Source: Bipolaris cookei
Taxonomy: Eukaryota; Ascomycota; Dothideomycetes; Pleosporales; Pleosporaceae
Direction: 5' to 3'
DNA: 64,000 bases
Assembly: GCA_002286855.1 (NCBI GenBank)
Contig: NRSV01000034.1
Location: 186,001-250,000 of the forward strand
Below the pieces are notes generated by a model. It worked only from the letters and a program-made list of their open reading frames with translations, searched no databases and was not told the origin of the DNA. The position numbers were made by a program, and so were the translations under genes. Positions 23,238-34,954 of the stretch are shown piece by piece (position 1 is the first letter of the stretch; each line of letters opens with the position of its first letter).

Positions 23238-26200
23238 AGCGTGTGACCCACGTTAGCCTGGGGCACATGCAGGTGCGAGCCGATGTACGGAGAAAAACAA
23301 AAACGGGCAAGCAGTCAATGAGGAGCAGATGGGGATCTGGCAAGGAGAAGAGGAAAAAGGAGAAGTAGAAACATGTTGGTTTGTAGGGAATTGGGCGAGT
23401 TTTACTGGAATACAGTTTCGGGGGGAGAGAGAGCCTAGGGCCGGTGGGCAACAAGCTTCAGATGACAACCGTGCGGTGCTGCCTGCCCCTCTGCCTACCC
23501 CAAACCCCCATTGGGACTGACTTGTGTCAGATTCGACGCTTAAGCCAGGCAGAAAAACCATGGACGACGGCGGGTGGTTGTGACGGTGAAGCTTGTGGCA
23601 CCGGCCCCGACAGTAGCACATGCCTCCTTAGGCCCAGGGCTTGATAGAGAGGGTGCATGTGGGGGATAGGAATCAAACAAAAGGGAAGCCGTACGCATAT
23701 GTATGTTGATCCAGACTCATAGCCAGCCCGGTAACACAGCGTTGCTGTCCTACGGACCATGTAGCGACCAATATAAGATGTCGGCGGCGGGTGGTGGAAG
23801 CGAGGCGTTGGGTGGAAGGTAAGCGGTGTAGGCGGTAGGTGTCGTGGCCGAGATGGATAGATGGGATTTTCTGTCTGTCTGTCTGTATGTATGTATGTAT
23901 ATTTATCTGCAGGCTGGAGCAAAAAAGGTTGAGCTAGTAGTCAAAGAGAGGCGTGTGGTAGGTGTTGGGTAGCAGGCTGCAGTGGAAATGGCAGGAGACG
24001 TGCCAGAGTGGTAATACCTCGACGACACAGGTCACGGACAGCAAGCGGCGCAGTAAAAAGGCTCTCTGGTGAGGAAGAAACGGCGAAAGGTTTCTTCACG
24101 TACTAGGGAGCGAGCGCAGTGGGGCCGGGCAAAGAGTCTGAAGCTGCAAATGCAAAAGACGTATAGTTCGGCAAAGAAGGAGAAATCGTGACAAGTACCC
24201 CGACTGTGGCCCACCAGCAGCAGCAGCGTTTGCAAACACGGGTGCTGAGGGACGCCGGGCTCGCCGTCTCTGCTGAGGCCTGGCAACAGTCGTCTAGCTC
24301 AGGTACCGAGCCGCATGGGCCGTCCATAACAACATGGCGAGGCTGGCATCATTGGGTGGTGACGGCAGGGAGTGAGCCCGTGGAGGAATCGACTTGCATC
24401 GCCGACACCGCGCCCAGCCTAGCAGCGAATAAGGTGAACGGCCGGGCCCCAGGAAAAAGACATGACTATACATACACATGGATGACCTAGTAGTAATCCC
24501 GTATACAAAACCACACACATACACACACATATACATACACACACACATACACACAGAGAGAGAGAAGACGACGTCCTCCACCATGGCTTTTTGCCTGTGA
24601 CGCAGCATGCTGCAATAAGGTGATGACTTAAACATAGATACGACAAGGCCCGACGACTCGAGGCCCTAGATACTATGCCTACCAAGGCCCTCCCCTATGC
24701 GCCAAGTCCGGCCTTTCTTTACTCTAGAGTCCCTCCTTCGCCAGCCACTCATGCGCCCCAATGTCATGGCCCTCCCTTGTCTTGGGTCCTCCCTTCCACA
24801 CGAATAGGATCACGGCTGCATTTCCAATCAAAATATCCCGGAAACAAGCAAAAAATCTCATCCCAGATAAACAAAGCGAAAAGAAAGTCCGCTCTTTTAA
24901 CCCTTTGCCAGCTGGCAAAAGCCTCCCTGTGTGAGTGAGTGTCAGCAATATGCACCACGCCATCCCAATCCCCCGCCAAGCAGCACATCGACGAATCTAG
25001 CCGTCATATCCTTATGCGAAATCTCCCCATTATTAACCCGACAAACTCCCTTTTACTTGCCGGTGAACAAAAAACCGACTGATTGCCTTACTCATTAACC
25101 GCTTGCGCTGTTTTTACTACTTTCTCCGCGTCGCCAGATTGGGGGGTAGCTTGCTGATTTGGCCCCAGCGCTCTCCCGCCGATTAGCTTGTAATTAAGCG
25201 TGTGGTATATACGTGTTGGAAGCGTCATCGACATTTTGGCATGTATGTAATTTCTATCACACACCCCCTCCCTCCCTCCCTCCACAATTCCAACTTGTCC
25301 GGTATGTGGGGGGGGGGGGGGGAGGGTGGGAAACGGAGATCGAGCTCGCTCCGTGGAACGATGGATCGTCCGGCTCGACGGATGGACGGACGTACAGTAC
25401 CTGGCCGGTATCGCCCCCTGTTTTAGATCCTAGCGGCTGGTCTTGCATGCAAGGTACCGTCGCGAACTCTCAGCTGTCTCTATCTTCTGCTCATCGACTT
25501 GTTGGCGTGACTCGTAGGCTAGTATAGTGCCGGTATTCCCAGCTGTGGTTGGAATATGGAATCCCAATGAGAATGCATATCGCAGGATTTAAACACCCTT
25601 CAAGAAAGATGTGGGTAGAAATGATATGCTGACTCGACCGGAAACAAACTCTCTCTATATTTCAACAGGAAACATTACGTTTCCACCCTCAGCTCCAGCC
25701 CACCATCCAACCATCCCGTACCTGACGTCAATGCCAAGCATAGCGCGTACAGCCCGCAATGCCCCGGCAAACTGATTGGTCATTGTGCCGTTGACGCGAT
25801 TGAATGACCTCTGTACTAGTTTGTTGCGCTGACAACCGTGCCGGCTTGTGTATCATGTGTTGCTAGTATATCGAGATAGGAGATCCCAAGATATGGTCTT
25901 TGTTATTAATTGAGAAAGAGGAAAAGGAATTCGAGGAGAAGGGATACTGGGACTGGGGCTGGGGAGATGAGGGAATAGAGCAGGATTCTTGGGTAGGTTT
26001 ACCGGTTGGAATAGACAGATACGGTGGTTCATTGATTCTTGACTTCCTCAACAGGAAATAGAGATAGTGGTGCACGTAACCCATCTCAACATGTATGTAG
26101 TTGGTTATGAGAATTTGCGTGGTAGAACTTGGCGAGAAAAGGCAATATACTCAAGTACATTCCTGGTTACATCTAACTTCCGGCAAGCACTATCGCGATC

Positions 26201-26435
26201 AAATGATAATATCCGAAGTTTTGAAATGGTAACATACATCACTCACATCATCATGAATGAGATCACATGAATAAATTATTGAATTATTTTCGCTAGAGAT
26301 GCAGAAAATCAGTACCAACTACCCACACATATGCCAAACCAACCCCAATAACTCATTCCATAAAGAAAACCCGACAAACTCCAGAATGAAAGACCAATAT
26401 AAATATATACACAAAAGAACTCCCCATTCTTATCA
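23238..26435. other. Long noncoding stretch upstream of the PHD gene
   Basis: This 3.2 kb region should contain the missing 5' exon(s), UTR introns and promoter of the PHD gene, and the 3' flank of the membrane protein gene. It holds simple repeats: TCTG/TATG at about 23872-23900, CA-rich at about 24510-24560, (CTCC)n at about 25268-25283, and a run of about 14 G at 25308-25322. No other gene is supported. Confidence 0.55.
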
Positions 26436-27500
26436 TCATCCCGTAGTATACGCCCTAACATACCGCTCATCCCGAACCTCTCCATCCTCCGTAAACGACA
26501 TGCCATCCTCCGGATCATCAAACGGCGAGCGCGCCAAACACACAGGGCTAGCAGGAATACGAACACTGCTGTGTCGAGAGTTGCTCGCGAAGCTCGGCGG
26601 AGGCACGCTACTGGGTCGGTAAGGTGGCGGTGGACCTAACAAGCTGTAGCTGTCGGAAAAGGGGTCGACGGACATGCGGGTGTTGGAGGTGATGGAGACC
26701 ATGTCCGAAGTATCCATGCCGGTGAGGTAGGCGCCGTTGGAGGAGGAGGGTACAATGGGGCCTATGATTATGGGCTGAACTTGATTCCATGTCGATGTTG
26801 GTGGAAGATGGGATGGTGGTGCGGTGTAGTGTTGTGATACAGCTACTGCTGGTATCGATGCGGGTAATGGTGCCATGTGAGGACGTATCGTAGGCGAGTC
26901 TGGCTCCAACTTCATTTCCTGTGCAGCTACTTCTGCCCTGCGCTTCTTGCGCCTGCGCAGACACACCAGAGTTACTGCTCCAATCATCACAAGGACTATG
27001 AAGGGCACTACAGCTGCTGCAGCATACACTGGCGCCTTATTGGTACCCTCTTGAGACCACTCCCATCCAGAGGGCCGACCCCCATACGAGCCAATGGTTG
27101 GCGATGGTTCTCCAGTTGTCGTTGGAAAAACATTGGTTATGGACAATAACAGAGTCGACTCCAACTCAGGATACGGTGTTTCTGTAAGGGCTGCTGTTTT
27201 CGACATAGACACTTCCCAAGGGTTCGTCGTGGCAGTGTGGCCTCCGTATGGATATGGAGGCCAAGGCAGCGTTGAAGGGTATCCATAGGGCCGTGTGCTG
27301 GGACGATGTCTTGTCTGAGTATCGTCCTCGTCATCGAGAGACTGCGTCTGAAAAGCCATGGATGTAGGCTCACTTTGTTCCGCAGACACTTGCGAATATG
27401 AACTTGCCGTCGTGACAATTGTCACATCAAAGTCGTCCTGGGTAACCCATGGCGGCGGGCCCTGTTCTTCTTTTTCCCAACCGCCTTGCTGGGGAGCCAT
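26436..27500 (-). CDS. Single-pass membrane protein, Ser/Pro-rich
   Basis: A single open frame of 354 aa from the first ATG (before APQQGGWEKEEQ) to the stop at 26436. The extracellular-like N-terminal half is rich in Ser, Thr, Pro and Tyr with no signal peptide visible. One membrane helix lies at about residues 160-185 (YAAAAVVPFIVLVMIGAVTL), followed at once by a basic stop-transfer cluster (RRRKKRR). The cytosolic tail is Pro/Ser-rich with PPPPYRP and PPS motifs that could bind SH3 or WW domains. The layout resembles fungal wall-stress or mucin-like sensor proteins (Wsc/Mid2-like), but no WSC domain or Cys pattern is present. Function is unknown. An additional 5' exon supplying a signal peptide cannot be excluded. 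Confidence 0.7.
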   Translation of the reverse strand: MAPQQGGWEKEEQGPPPWVTQDDFDVTIVTTASSYSQVSAEQSEPTSMAFQTQSLDDEDDTQTRHRPSTRPYGYPSTLPWPPYPYGGHTATTNPWEVSMSKTAALTETPYPELESTLLLSITNVFPTTTGEPSPTIGSYGGRPSGWEWSQEGTNKAPVYAAAAVVPFIVLVMIGAVTLVCLRRRKKRRAEVAAQEMKLEPDSPTIRPHMAPLPASIPAVAVSQHYTAPPSHLPPTSTWNQVQPIIIGPIVPSSSNGAYLTGMDTSDMVSITSNTRMSVDPFSDSYSLLGPPPPYRPSSVPPPSFASNSRHSSVRIPASPVCLARSPFDDPEDGMSFTEDGEVRDERYVRAYTTG

Positions 27501-28856
27501 TGCGGCTGAGGCGATCTGCTGACGAGGCGATTTGGGGCAGACAGATGGACTGCAGTAGGTGGCAGGTATCAAGACCAGTCAGACGACGGCTCTGCGGTGA
27601 GATGCCTGGTCACTCAAGTACAGCCGATTTAGAGGCTGGGCTATGGTGGTGGTTGTCCGCGTCCTGGCCAGTACTAGGAGATGCGGGGCCGAGAGGAATG
27701 CCAGGGCTTACCTGGTTTCTTGAATCGATGACGCGAGATAAGACAGCAACGATTATGGAAGTCTGCGTCTTGAATAGACTGATTGACAACCTCGGAGTAC
27801 TTGACTACAAAGAATAGACGGGCTAAAGTAGAGAGGTGAAGCAGGAGGGGTGCACATAGCAACACCCCAAGCTGAAGAGGCGCAGGCATGTTGCTGTTAT
27901 CTGGCGCCATGTGCGATGCTGTAGGCCGTCAGGCCAACAAGCCCCAAGTCCGGTGTGCCGGCAGTAGGTAGTCGACTTCATTGGCCACAGGCTGCGATGA
28001 CCGTTCCAGCCATGGCCCCAACCTGCGTGTGTTGGAGACAAGTAACCCCACTGGCTCGGAATTGGGTATTTTAGGCGTGGAGTGGAGGCTAGTCGTCGAT
28101 CTAACAAAGCTTAGTCGATGCATACACCGTATTCTCCGGGTTGATGTGGACATGGTGCGTTGTTGTGCTCCATCGCTCCCATGTACCCCTCTTGTCTTGT
28201 GTGATGGGCTTGTTTGTTTCAGCTGGGAGAGGGAGTGTCCTGATCGGCACGGGAAAAGCAAATGCGGGTGTACCAACAATCAGCCTTTACACATGCTACA
28301 CCTACTCTCTCCACCGTGCGGAGATCCCTCTGCGGGGCGTTTGATGCCGAACATGATTGGCTGAGAAGTGTTATCAGGGTGATCCTAGGAGTAAGTGAGT
28401 GGTAATGGACCCATTTCTTGTCTTGGTGGTTACAAGTATATCCCGTTCGGGCGATCAACGATGCCACCATCAACACAGTGGTGGAGCCGCAGCAATGTCA
28501 AGGTGTAATGCGGAGCGGGTGATTCTTATATCCGGTGGCCGTTCCCGCTCCTCTCCCATGACCTTGCTGCTTGTGTCGAGGATGCGCGTCACATGTTCGC
28601 ATCAAAACAACTGGCCGCGTCGTGTATGCAGTTAGAACAAGAACAATCACAGAGGCGAGAACATATGTATCTGGCATCCCAAAACGAGTCCGGCTGCTAC
28701 GTGGCATCGGGTCGCGATGGGTGATGCGGAGATGCGGCCCAGCCTGACAGTTGCTGGAGCAGCGCTTGGCTGGTGATCTCATCGGCCGCACGTGCATCGA
28801 TCTGCTGTCCGCGGACACCGTCACCACGCCTAACTCGACATATACTCTCCGCCAAC
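27501..28856. other. Divergent intergenic region
   Basis: About 1.35 kb between divergently transcribed genes. It contains both promoters and nothing that looks coding. A long plus-strand open frame near 27980-28360 has no family resemblance and no splice partner. Confidence 0.55.
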
Positions 28857-30194
28857 ATGGACAAGTTCAAGAGTGTGGCCAAGGGCGGCTGGCACCCGGA
28901 GAGAGAACGCACCAACAGCGGGAGCAGTGCAGGGGGGCAAGGCGATTCCAAGATTGGACAAGTGGTATGCAAAGGCACATTTCTCTAAGGGGCATGCATT
29001 CTGACTTGCTTCTGATAGAAAGGCTGGGTTAGCAAGGCCCAGGGCAAAGATCTCCACGCAGAAGCTGCCCGTGAGCATCAATCTACGCCTTTATCGTCGT
29101 TGAAAGACCCAGCCTCATTTGCTCCACCACCAAAGCGCCTCGACTACAATGCAGGCTCTTCAGCAGCAGCGAGCGCCCGCTTGCCCACTGGACTGGCATC
29201 TACTCCCGCTATAGGGACCAAGCAGAGGCTACAGGAGAGGGAAGAAGCGCGGCGACAAGCAGAAGAAGAAGCCAACAAGCCGGCTCCAGGACCATATAGA
29301 TCCAACACGACCGGATTGAGCACTGCTCATCTACCCAAACCCCCAGCCTTCCGACCGGGTGCTGCTTCACCAGCGTCACCAGCACCTCCACCCAAGCCGA
29401 AGCCTAGCCTCCCTCCCCGGCTGCCTCCGCGACAGAACTCTAATCCTGACGAGTTTACGCCACCTCCTCCACCGACATATAATGAGGCCACACAGCAAGG
29501 GACACCGGCACAAGGGGTCATGAACCAGTCTGCGTTGGGTCGTCTTAGGCAGGCGGGTATATCAGTTACAGGCTTGGGCATTGGCCGGACGACATCACCT
29601 CCAGTACCGCCTCGGGCGAACCCGTCTCCTCCTGTACCGTCGCGTGCGAAGCCCTCACCACCAGTACCGCCTCGGCAGAACTCTGGCCTAAGCGTCAGTT
29701 CGCAGGACACACCTACAACTAATCAAGAATCGCAGATGAGCGAGCTGCAGAGTAGGTTTGCGAAATTGTCGGGGCCAAAGTCGCCAGCAGAGCCTCCTGC
29801 CACGGGTACATCGTGGGCGGACAAGCAGGCCGCGCTGCGTACGGCGAGCAACCTGCGCAATGACCCTTCTAAGGTGTCTGCATCTGATCTGAAAGGAGCG
29901 GCGTCGACAGCGAACAATTTCCAACAACGACACGGTGAGCAGGTTGCATCTGGGTGGAAGTCTGCCAATTCGCTCAACCAAAAGTACGGAATTGCAGCCA
30001 AGGTTAACAACTTTGCGTCATCAAGCGCATCATCACCGCCGCCAGTACCAGCAGTACAGTCACCGGTAGCGAGTAGCCAGGGAGGGCTGGGGAAGAAGGC
30101 CCCTCCCCCACCACCGCCAAAGAAGAGGGATTTGAGCGGCGGCGGCTCAAATGAGCCTCCGCCAATCCCGCTGAGCAGCAAGCCCAAGTTCTGA
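28857..30194 (+). CDS. Proline-rich SH3-ligand-like protein
   Basis: Two exons (28857-28964, 29019-30194) give 427 aa. The N-terminus MDKFKSVAKGGWHPERERTN and the short block VKGWVSKAQGKDLH look conserved-domain-like. Next is a coiled, charged segment (KQRLQEREEARRQAEEEANK). The rest is dominated by poly-proline class motifs: PPPKPKPSLPPRLPPRQ, SPPVPPRANPSPPVPSRAK, PPPPPPKK. Such motifs bind SH3 domains of actin-patch and endocytic adaptors. Between them is a moderately conserved Ala/Asn-rich region (residues about 280-350) with SWADKQAALRTASNL and KYGIAAKVNNFA. A role in actin or endocytosis is inferred from composition only; the exact family was not identified. Confidence 0.75.
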
Positions 30195-31146
30195 AGCTGC
30201 GATGACAGACTGTGCGCCCTTGGATAGATGTGCATGTACATATGTAGTCGATATGATATACCCGTTGTTGCGATAATGTTCCCCGCATGTATTATTGTAG
30301 CTGTCCCCCAAGTCACCTTGCCAGTTACGGCCCAGCGGCTCTCGTTCCGCAGCTTTATTAGGCTTGGGCTGGACCCTTGACGTGTTCGCTACAATCCCTG
30401 CCCACATTTTTTGCATCTTTTTTTTTGTTGACCAGATCTAATGGCCATTAAACAGCACTGTGGACCGGATGGAGTTTTGGCATAGAGGGCGAAGGAAAGA
30501 GATGCGTACATGCATTCACACACATAGAAACATGCCCTACCCTTCCTAATGGCGTTAGGCTTGCGAGGCTGACGGCAGCGGCAACAAAACCCAAGGCCAA
30601 GTCTTTGAGCCTTTTGTTGCTTGGGGCTAGGGGACGGGGGCCTCGGCACGTCATAGCGATGTTATTCGCCCAAAAATGTTGCGTCGCCGCTAAAATCCTC
30701 ACCAAAACCAAGAGTTCCGTCCAGGTCCATTGCCTGCTCTTTCCAGCTGCCGGTCCGATGCACCTTTACTAGATACGTGGTCGCCCCGAGTCTATCTGTG
30801 CGCATTGCCCTCGGTATATTTTGTCTTCGCTGCCCCAGATTCGTGTGCTTGAACCGTCAATTGCGCAAACGACACTGGCCATTGCGTGTGTTGGGGCGAT
30901 AAAAACAACACAACAAAGAACCCAACAGCCACTGTTTCCACTCTCCCTCCGCTGTTGTCTAGGCCTTGCACCCACGACAGCTATCCCTAGCGCTCGAGGT
31001 CTGTCGACGATAACGCTGCTTAGCGTAACGGCTCGGGATTGGGCCTTACCGAAGCGCAGAAAACCTCCCTCGCGGCCCCTTCACCACGCCGGACCACCAC
31101 CACGCCCTGCGACCTCCTAGCTGAAGCATCCACACACTGAGCCATC
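30195..31146. other. Intergenic, promoter of the ELO gene
   Basis: About 950 bp; no gene recognised. It includes the 3' flank of the proline-rich gene and a pyrimidine-rich leader immediately before the elongase start. Confidence 0.6.
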
Positions 31147-33095
31147 ATGTCTGGCGCAGGTCCTTCTCTGCACCCCGGCGACTGGCCGTCGAGGGCTGTC
31201 TTTCAATTCCCTCCCGACGCTGCACCCTTGCCCATCCCACCTCCGTGGACCGGCGAGGCGACGTTTGCAAACCCATTCCCCATTCCAGAGGACATCTACC
31301 AGGACGCCTTGTCCTACAAGGTCCCGCTGACCATTTCCTCTGTCTACTTTGTCACTGTCACCTACGTCAACTGGTACAACCGCCAGCATGGAAACAAGCC
31401 GTGGAGGATCGCCAAAACCCGACCCTTCTTCGCCTTTGTCATCTTCCACAATGTCTTCCTGGCCGTCTACTCGGCCATTACCTGCGTCGCTATGATTCGC
31501 TGCCTCAAGCGCTCCTTCCCTCACTACAGTGAGCCCAACGCCGTTGTTGGCACCATTGACGCCCTCTGCAAAATCCACGGCCCCCGCGGACTTGGCGACG
31601 CCGTCACCTTCAACAACACCAACGACTCTTGGAGTAGCCTCAACCCAAACATTGCCCTGGCAGCCAGCGGTCTTCCCGACAGTTCTGATCTTGGCCGGAT
31701 CTGGAACGAGGGGCTTGCTTTCTGGGGCTGGTGGTTCTACCTTTCCAAGTTTTACGAGGTTCTCGACACGGCCATTATCCTCGCAAAGGGCAAGCGAAGC
31801 ACCACCCTCCAAAAGTACCACCACGCCGGTGCCATGTTGTCCATGTGGGCTGGTATGCGCTTCATGTCCCCACCCATCTGGATGTTTGCTCTGGTCAACT
31901 CTGGAATCCACGCTATGATGGTAAGAATCTACCCTTTGCTCAGATTGACACCTGCTAATCTTTCTAGTACACCTACTACACCGTATCAGCCCTCGGCTAC
32001 CGTGTCCCCAATGTCGTCAAGCGAACCCTCACCACGATGCAAATCACGCAATTCCTCGTCGGTTCCGCCTTCGCTGCTGTGCACCTCTTCATTTCCTACA
32101 CCGTCCCCGTCTCGGTCGCATACAAGGTTGCTGAGAAGGTTGCCCAGAAGGCTGCTCCCGAGGCGGTCACGTCTACGGTCTCTTCTGCAATCGCCTCTGC
32201 TACTGAGTCTGTTGCCGAGGCCTTGCCTACCGTAACTGGCGTTGCCGTTGCTTTCCTCAGGAAGCTGATCTACCGCGCAGCTGGTGACGAGGGTCTTGCG
32301 GAAAACATTCCCGTCCCTGGCCACCCCACCCCAGTCCGCCAACAGCAGCCACTACAAGAGGCGGCCGCTGTGGTGGCTACTCCTCTGCACGATGCAGTAC
32401 ACAACTTGCTCCATCCTCACGAGACTGTCAAGAAGACCTTCTATCGCACCGAGTACCAGACCGTTCCTTGTGTCGATACTTCCGGCCAGGCTTTCGCCAT
32501 CTACGTCAATCTGATCTACCTCGCCCCTCTCACCTTCCTCTTTATGCGATTCTTCTTCAAGTCCTACCTCCGCCGCTCGTCTCCCAACACTAAGCGCGAG
32601 AAGCCTCACACCATTTCCGACGCAGCTGGCGATGCTAGCCGCAAAGTAGAGCGCGAACTCGACTCGCTGGACAAGTCAGCTGAAGATGCTATCTCTTCGG
32701 GTGTGAACATTGCAAGGGATGCCGTTCGTGGAAGGCGAGCAGCCAATGGCAAAGTCAAGGACGAGAGGCAAAGTAGCATGAGCCCGGCCAATCAAAAGTT
32801 CCTGGACACCGTCAACCGCAGAGTGAGCCAGAAACTACAGGAGCTTGACGAGGGTGCCGAGGCTTCTGCCCAAAAGGCAAAGCAGATTGCTAGGGAAGTT
32901 GTTGCCAAGGCCGAGGAGGCTGGCCACAAGGTCGACCAAGCATACGAAGACAACGAAGAGGATGTGGCTGAGAAGGCAAAAATGAACGGCAACCATCAAA
33001 ACGGCCCAACGGATGCCGAAGTTGCAAAGCCCGAGTCTGAGCCCGAGCCAAAGGACATTAACAACACGCTGAAGAAGGCCGATGGGTTGTTCTAG
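31147..33095 (+). CDS. ELO-family fatty acid elongase with long C-terminal tail
   Basis: Two exons (31147-31920, 31968-33095) give 633 aa. The ELO (GNS1/SUR4) core covers about residues 50-460 with several membrane spans. It has the family blocks KFYEVLDTAIILAKGK and LQKYHHAGAMLSMWAGMRF, then MMYTYYTVSALG. Elongases of this type perform the condensing step of very long-chain fatty acid synthesis in the ER. The histidine box reads QKYHH instead of the usual HXXHH, so the first His is replaced by Gln. The core is interrupted by an Ala/Val-rich helical insert (about 300-345). After the last span (FLFMRFFFKSYLRR) comes a roughly 160-residue charged cytosolic tail with amphipathic repeats (KVERELDSLDKSAEDA, EEAGHKVDQAYEDNEED), much longer than yeast Elo proteins (about 310-350 aa). 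Confidence 0.88.
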
Positions 33096-33628
33096 ATGGA
33101 CCAAAAGGTGCTATCAAGTTGCAGCACTATCACAAGGAAATGCATCCAATCAAAAGGGGAAGAGATAATCTCAAGTTCAGCGGATCCCGAAGTTTAATTG
33201 ACGCCGTACTACTCCTACCAACATTCGGCTCGGAGTTTTTTCACCATGTACCGACTTTTGAGCGCTGTATTAGACCTGGTTGAGAGATCCAGACTTTTCT
33301 TCTTCAGGCTAAACCTCCCTGGGATGTTTGCAAGGGTGTACGGAGAAGAGGAGCAAGAATCGTTTCGGAGATATGGCGTACACAATTTTTTTTTACATCT
33401 TTACAAATAGGGCTAGGTGCTATGGACGGGACGGGGCGAATTGTGGAGGGTTGGGTTTTGTATTTAAAAGAATAGGTCCGTGAAAGATGGAATGGAAATG
33501 GCCCAGGCCTTGTCTTCTTTTTCAATGATCTAAATGCAAGATTAACTTTACAATTGTCTCCGTACTACTTGATATCATTGCACTCTAAACATGAGGCTAG
33601 AGTGTACTATGAAGGTTACACTACACAC
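33096..33628. other. Convergent 3' flanks of ELO and DOC1 genes
   Basis: About 530 bp between convergent stops. No gene is seen. It contains T-rich stretches compatible with 3' processing signals. Confidence 0.6.
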
Positions 33629-34954
33629 CTATCGTATATCCACCCCATACCCATCCCAACCACTCCTCCCTATCCCACCAATCCCACTCCCCAACTCCAA
33701 CCGCTCCTCCCTGTCCTTCCTCGCCATCTTCTCCCTCCTAACCACATCCACGCCATCACTCCGCGCCGTAACCGCCCCATTACCTTTCTTCTCGCCTCCC
33801 GCCCCTCCCCCCATAGCACCATCCTCATCGTTCCTCGCGAAAACCTGTAAACCGCGCAAATGCGTATCCTTCCCATTCTGGTGGTTCTCCAGTATTTTTA
33901 TCTGGAGCAAGTGGGCGCGTAAAGTGGGCATCTTGGGCGCGTGTGGGCGCCGAACGGGGGGAGCGCGGCGGGGGAAGGAGGAGCTGGGGTGCGCGGGGGA
34001 GAGGGAAGTGAAGGGTGCGCGGTGGTAGTGGAGGGAGGGGGTGGAGGTGTAGATGTTAGGGGGGTGGTGGGGGTCGAATGAGGAGGTTGGGAGGAGGGTG
34101 TGATGAGGGTGTTGGACGGGTGTGTGCAAGTGGGGAGGGGGGAAGGGGACTGCGTTTTCTGAGTCTGAAGATGCGTCTTGGTGGGGTGTTTGGGTTTGGG
34201 TCGGGGTGGTGGTGGTAGCGTCTGTGAAGAGGTGGTGTCGTTGGGGGTTGACAGTAGTGTTTGGGGGGTTGGCTTGGTCTTCGTTGTCATCATTGTCGCC
34301 TTGGCCAGCGTGGTCATCGTCGTCGTCACTGTCTACGTCGCCGACACCGGAGAAATCGGCCCAGATCCAGCCTCGGGGGCTTTCGAGCCGCATTTCTCCC
34401 CATTCTTGGAGATCGTTCATGCCGCTGCCAGCGAGGAAGATGATGCGGGTTGGGGTGTAGGATTCATCTTGCTCAAAGTCAAGGTACAGGCGGAGACCGA
34501 CTATGCGGACGAGTTTGAAGAAGTGGATGTTGAGGTAGTGGGGTTGGGGGCCGTCGGATTGCCAGAAGAGGTTTGTATTTGCATGCCGGAGCTGGGGTAT
34601 TGAGCAGCCTGGCTTGGAAGAAGAGACGGTCCATGAGGCCAAGGTGCTGATTTCACGGAGATATGGCGGTGGTGGGTCCAGGTTGGGGACTGGAGTTGTT
34701 TGGGAGGGCGAGGCAAGCGCTTCGTCTTCAAGATCCTCGTCTTCATCTTCGTCTTCGTTTTCGTTTTCGTCTTCCTCGTGACCGGCTTGGTCTTCATCGT
34801 CCAGGCCTACTAGGTCGTCGGCCTCGGCTTCGTCCTCATCGTCGGTTATGTGCTCTTGGCGACCTCCGAGGTCCATGTCATTGTCTGTGTCATCTGCCTC
34901 TGAAGGTGGGGTCGAATGGTGAGGCTGGCCTCGGTGGCGACGTGAAGGCGGCAT
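33629..34954 (-). CDS. DOC1: Anaphase-promoting complex subunit Doc1/Apc10
   Basis: An intronless gene of 441 aa. The DOC domain is clear: REISTLASWTVSSSKPGCSI, QLRHANTNLFWQSDGPQPHY, LDFEQDESYTPTRI and NDLQEW. Its C-terminal strand lies far downstream at LLQIKILENHQNGKDTHLRG. Doc1 is the APC/C processivity subunit that, with the coactivator, forms the D-box receptor. The N-terminal 100 residues are very acidic and disordered. A Thr/His/Pro/Asp-rich insert of about 130 residues splits the DOC fold. After the domain is a Gly/Arg-rich tail of about 60 residues; no clear C-terminal Ile-Arg-like motif was verified beyond the terminal residues GVDIR. Human APC10 is only about 185 aa, so the additions are large. 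Confidence 0.93.
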   Translation of the reverse strand: MPPSRRHRGQPHHSTPPSEADDTDNDMDLGGRQEHITDDEDEAEADDLVGLDDEDQAGHEEDENENEDEDEDEDLEDEALASPSQTTPVPNLDPPPPYLREISTLASWTVSSSKPGCSIPQLRHANTNLFWQSDGPQPHYLNIHFFKLVRIVGLRLYLDFEQDESYTPTRIIFLAGSGMNDLQEWGEMRLESPRGWIWADFSGVGDVDSDDDDDHAGQGDNDDNEDQANPPNTTVNPQRHHLFTDATTTTPTQTQTPHQDASSDSENAVPFPPPHLHTPVQHPHHTLLPTSSFDPHHPPNIYTSTPSLHYHRAPFTSLSPAHPSSSFPRRAPPVRRPHAPKMPTLRAHLLQIKILENHQNGKDTHLRGLQVFARNDEDGAMGGGAGGEKKGNGAVTARSDGVDVVRREKMARKDREERLELGSGIGGIGRSGWDGYGVDIR

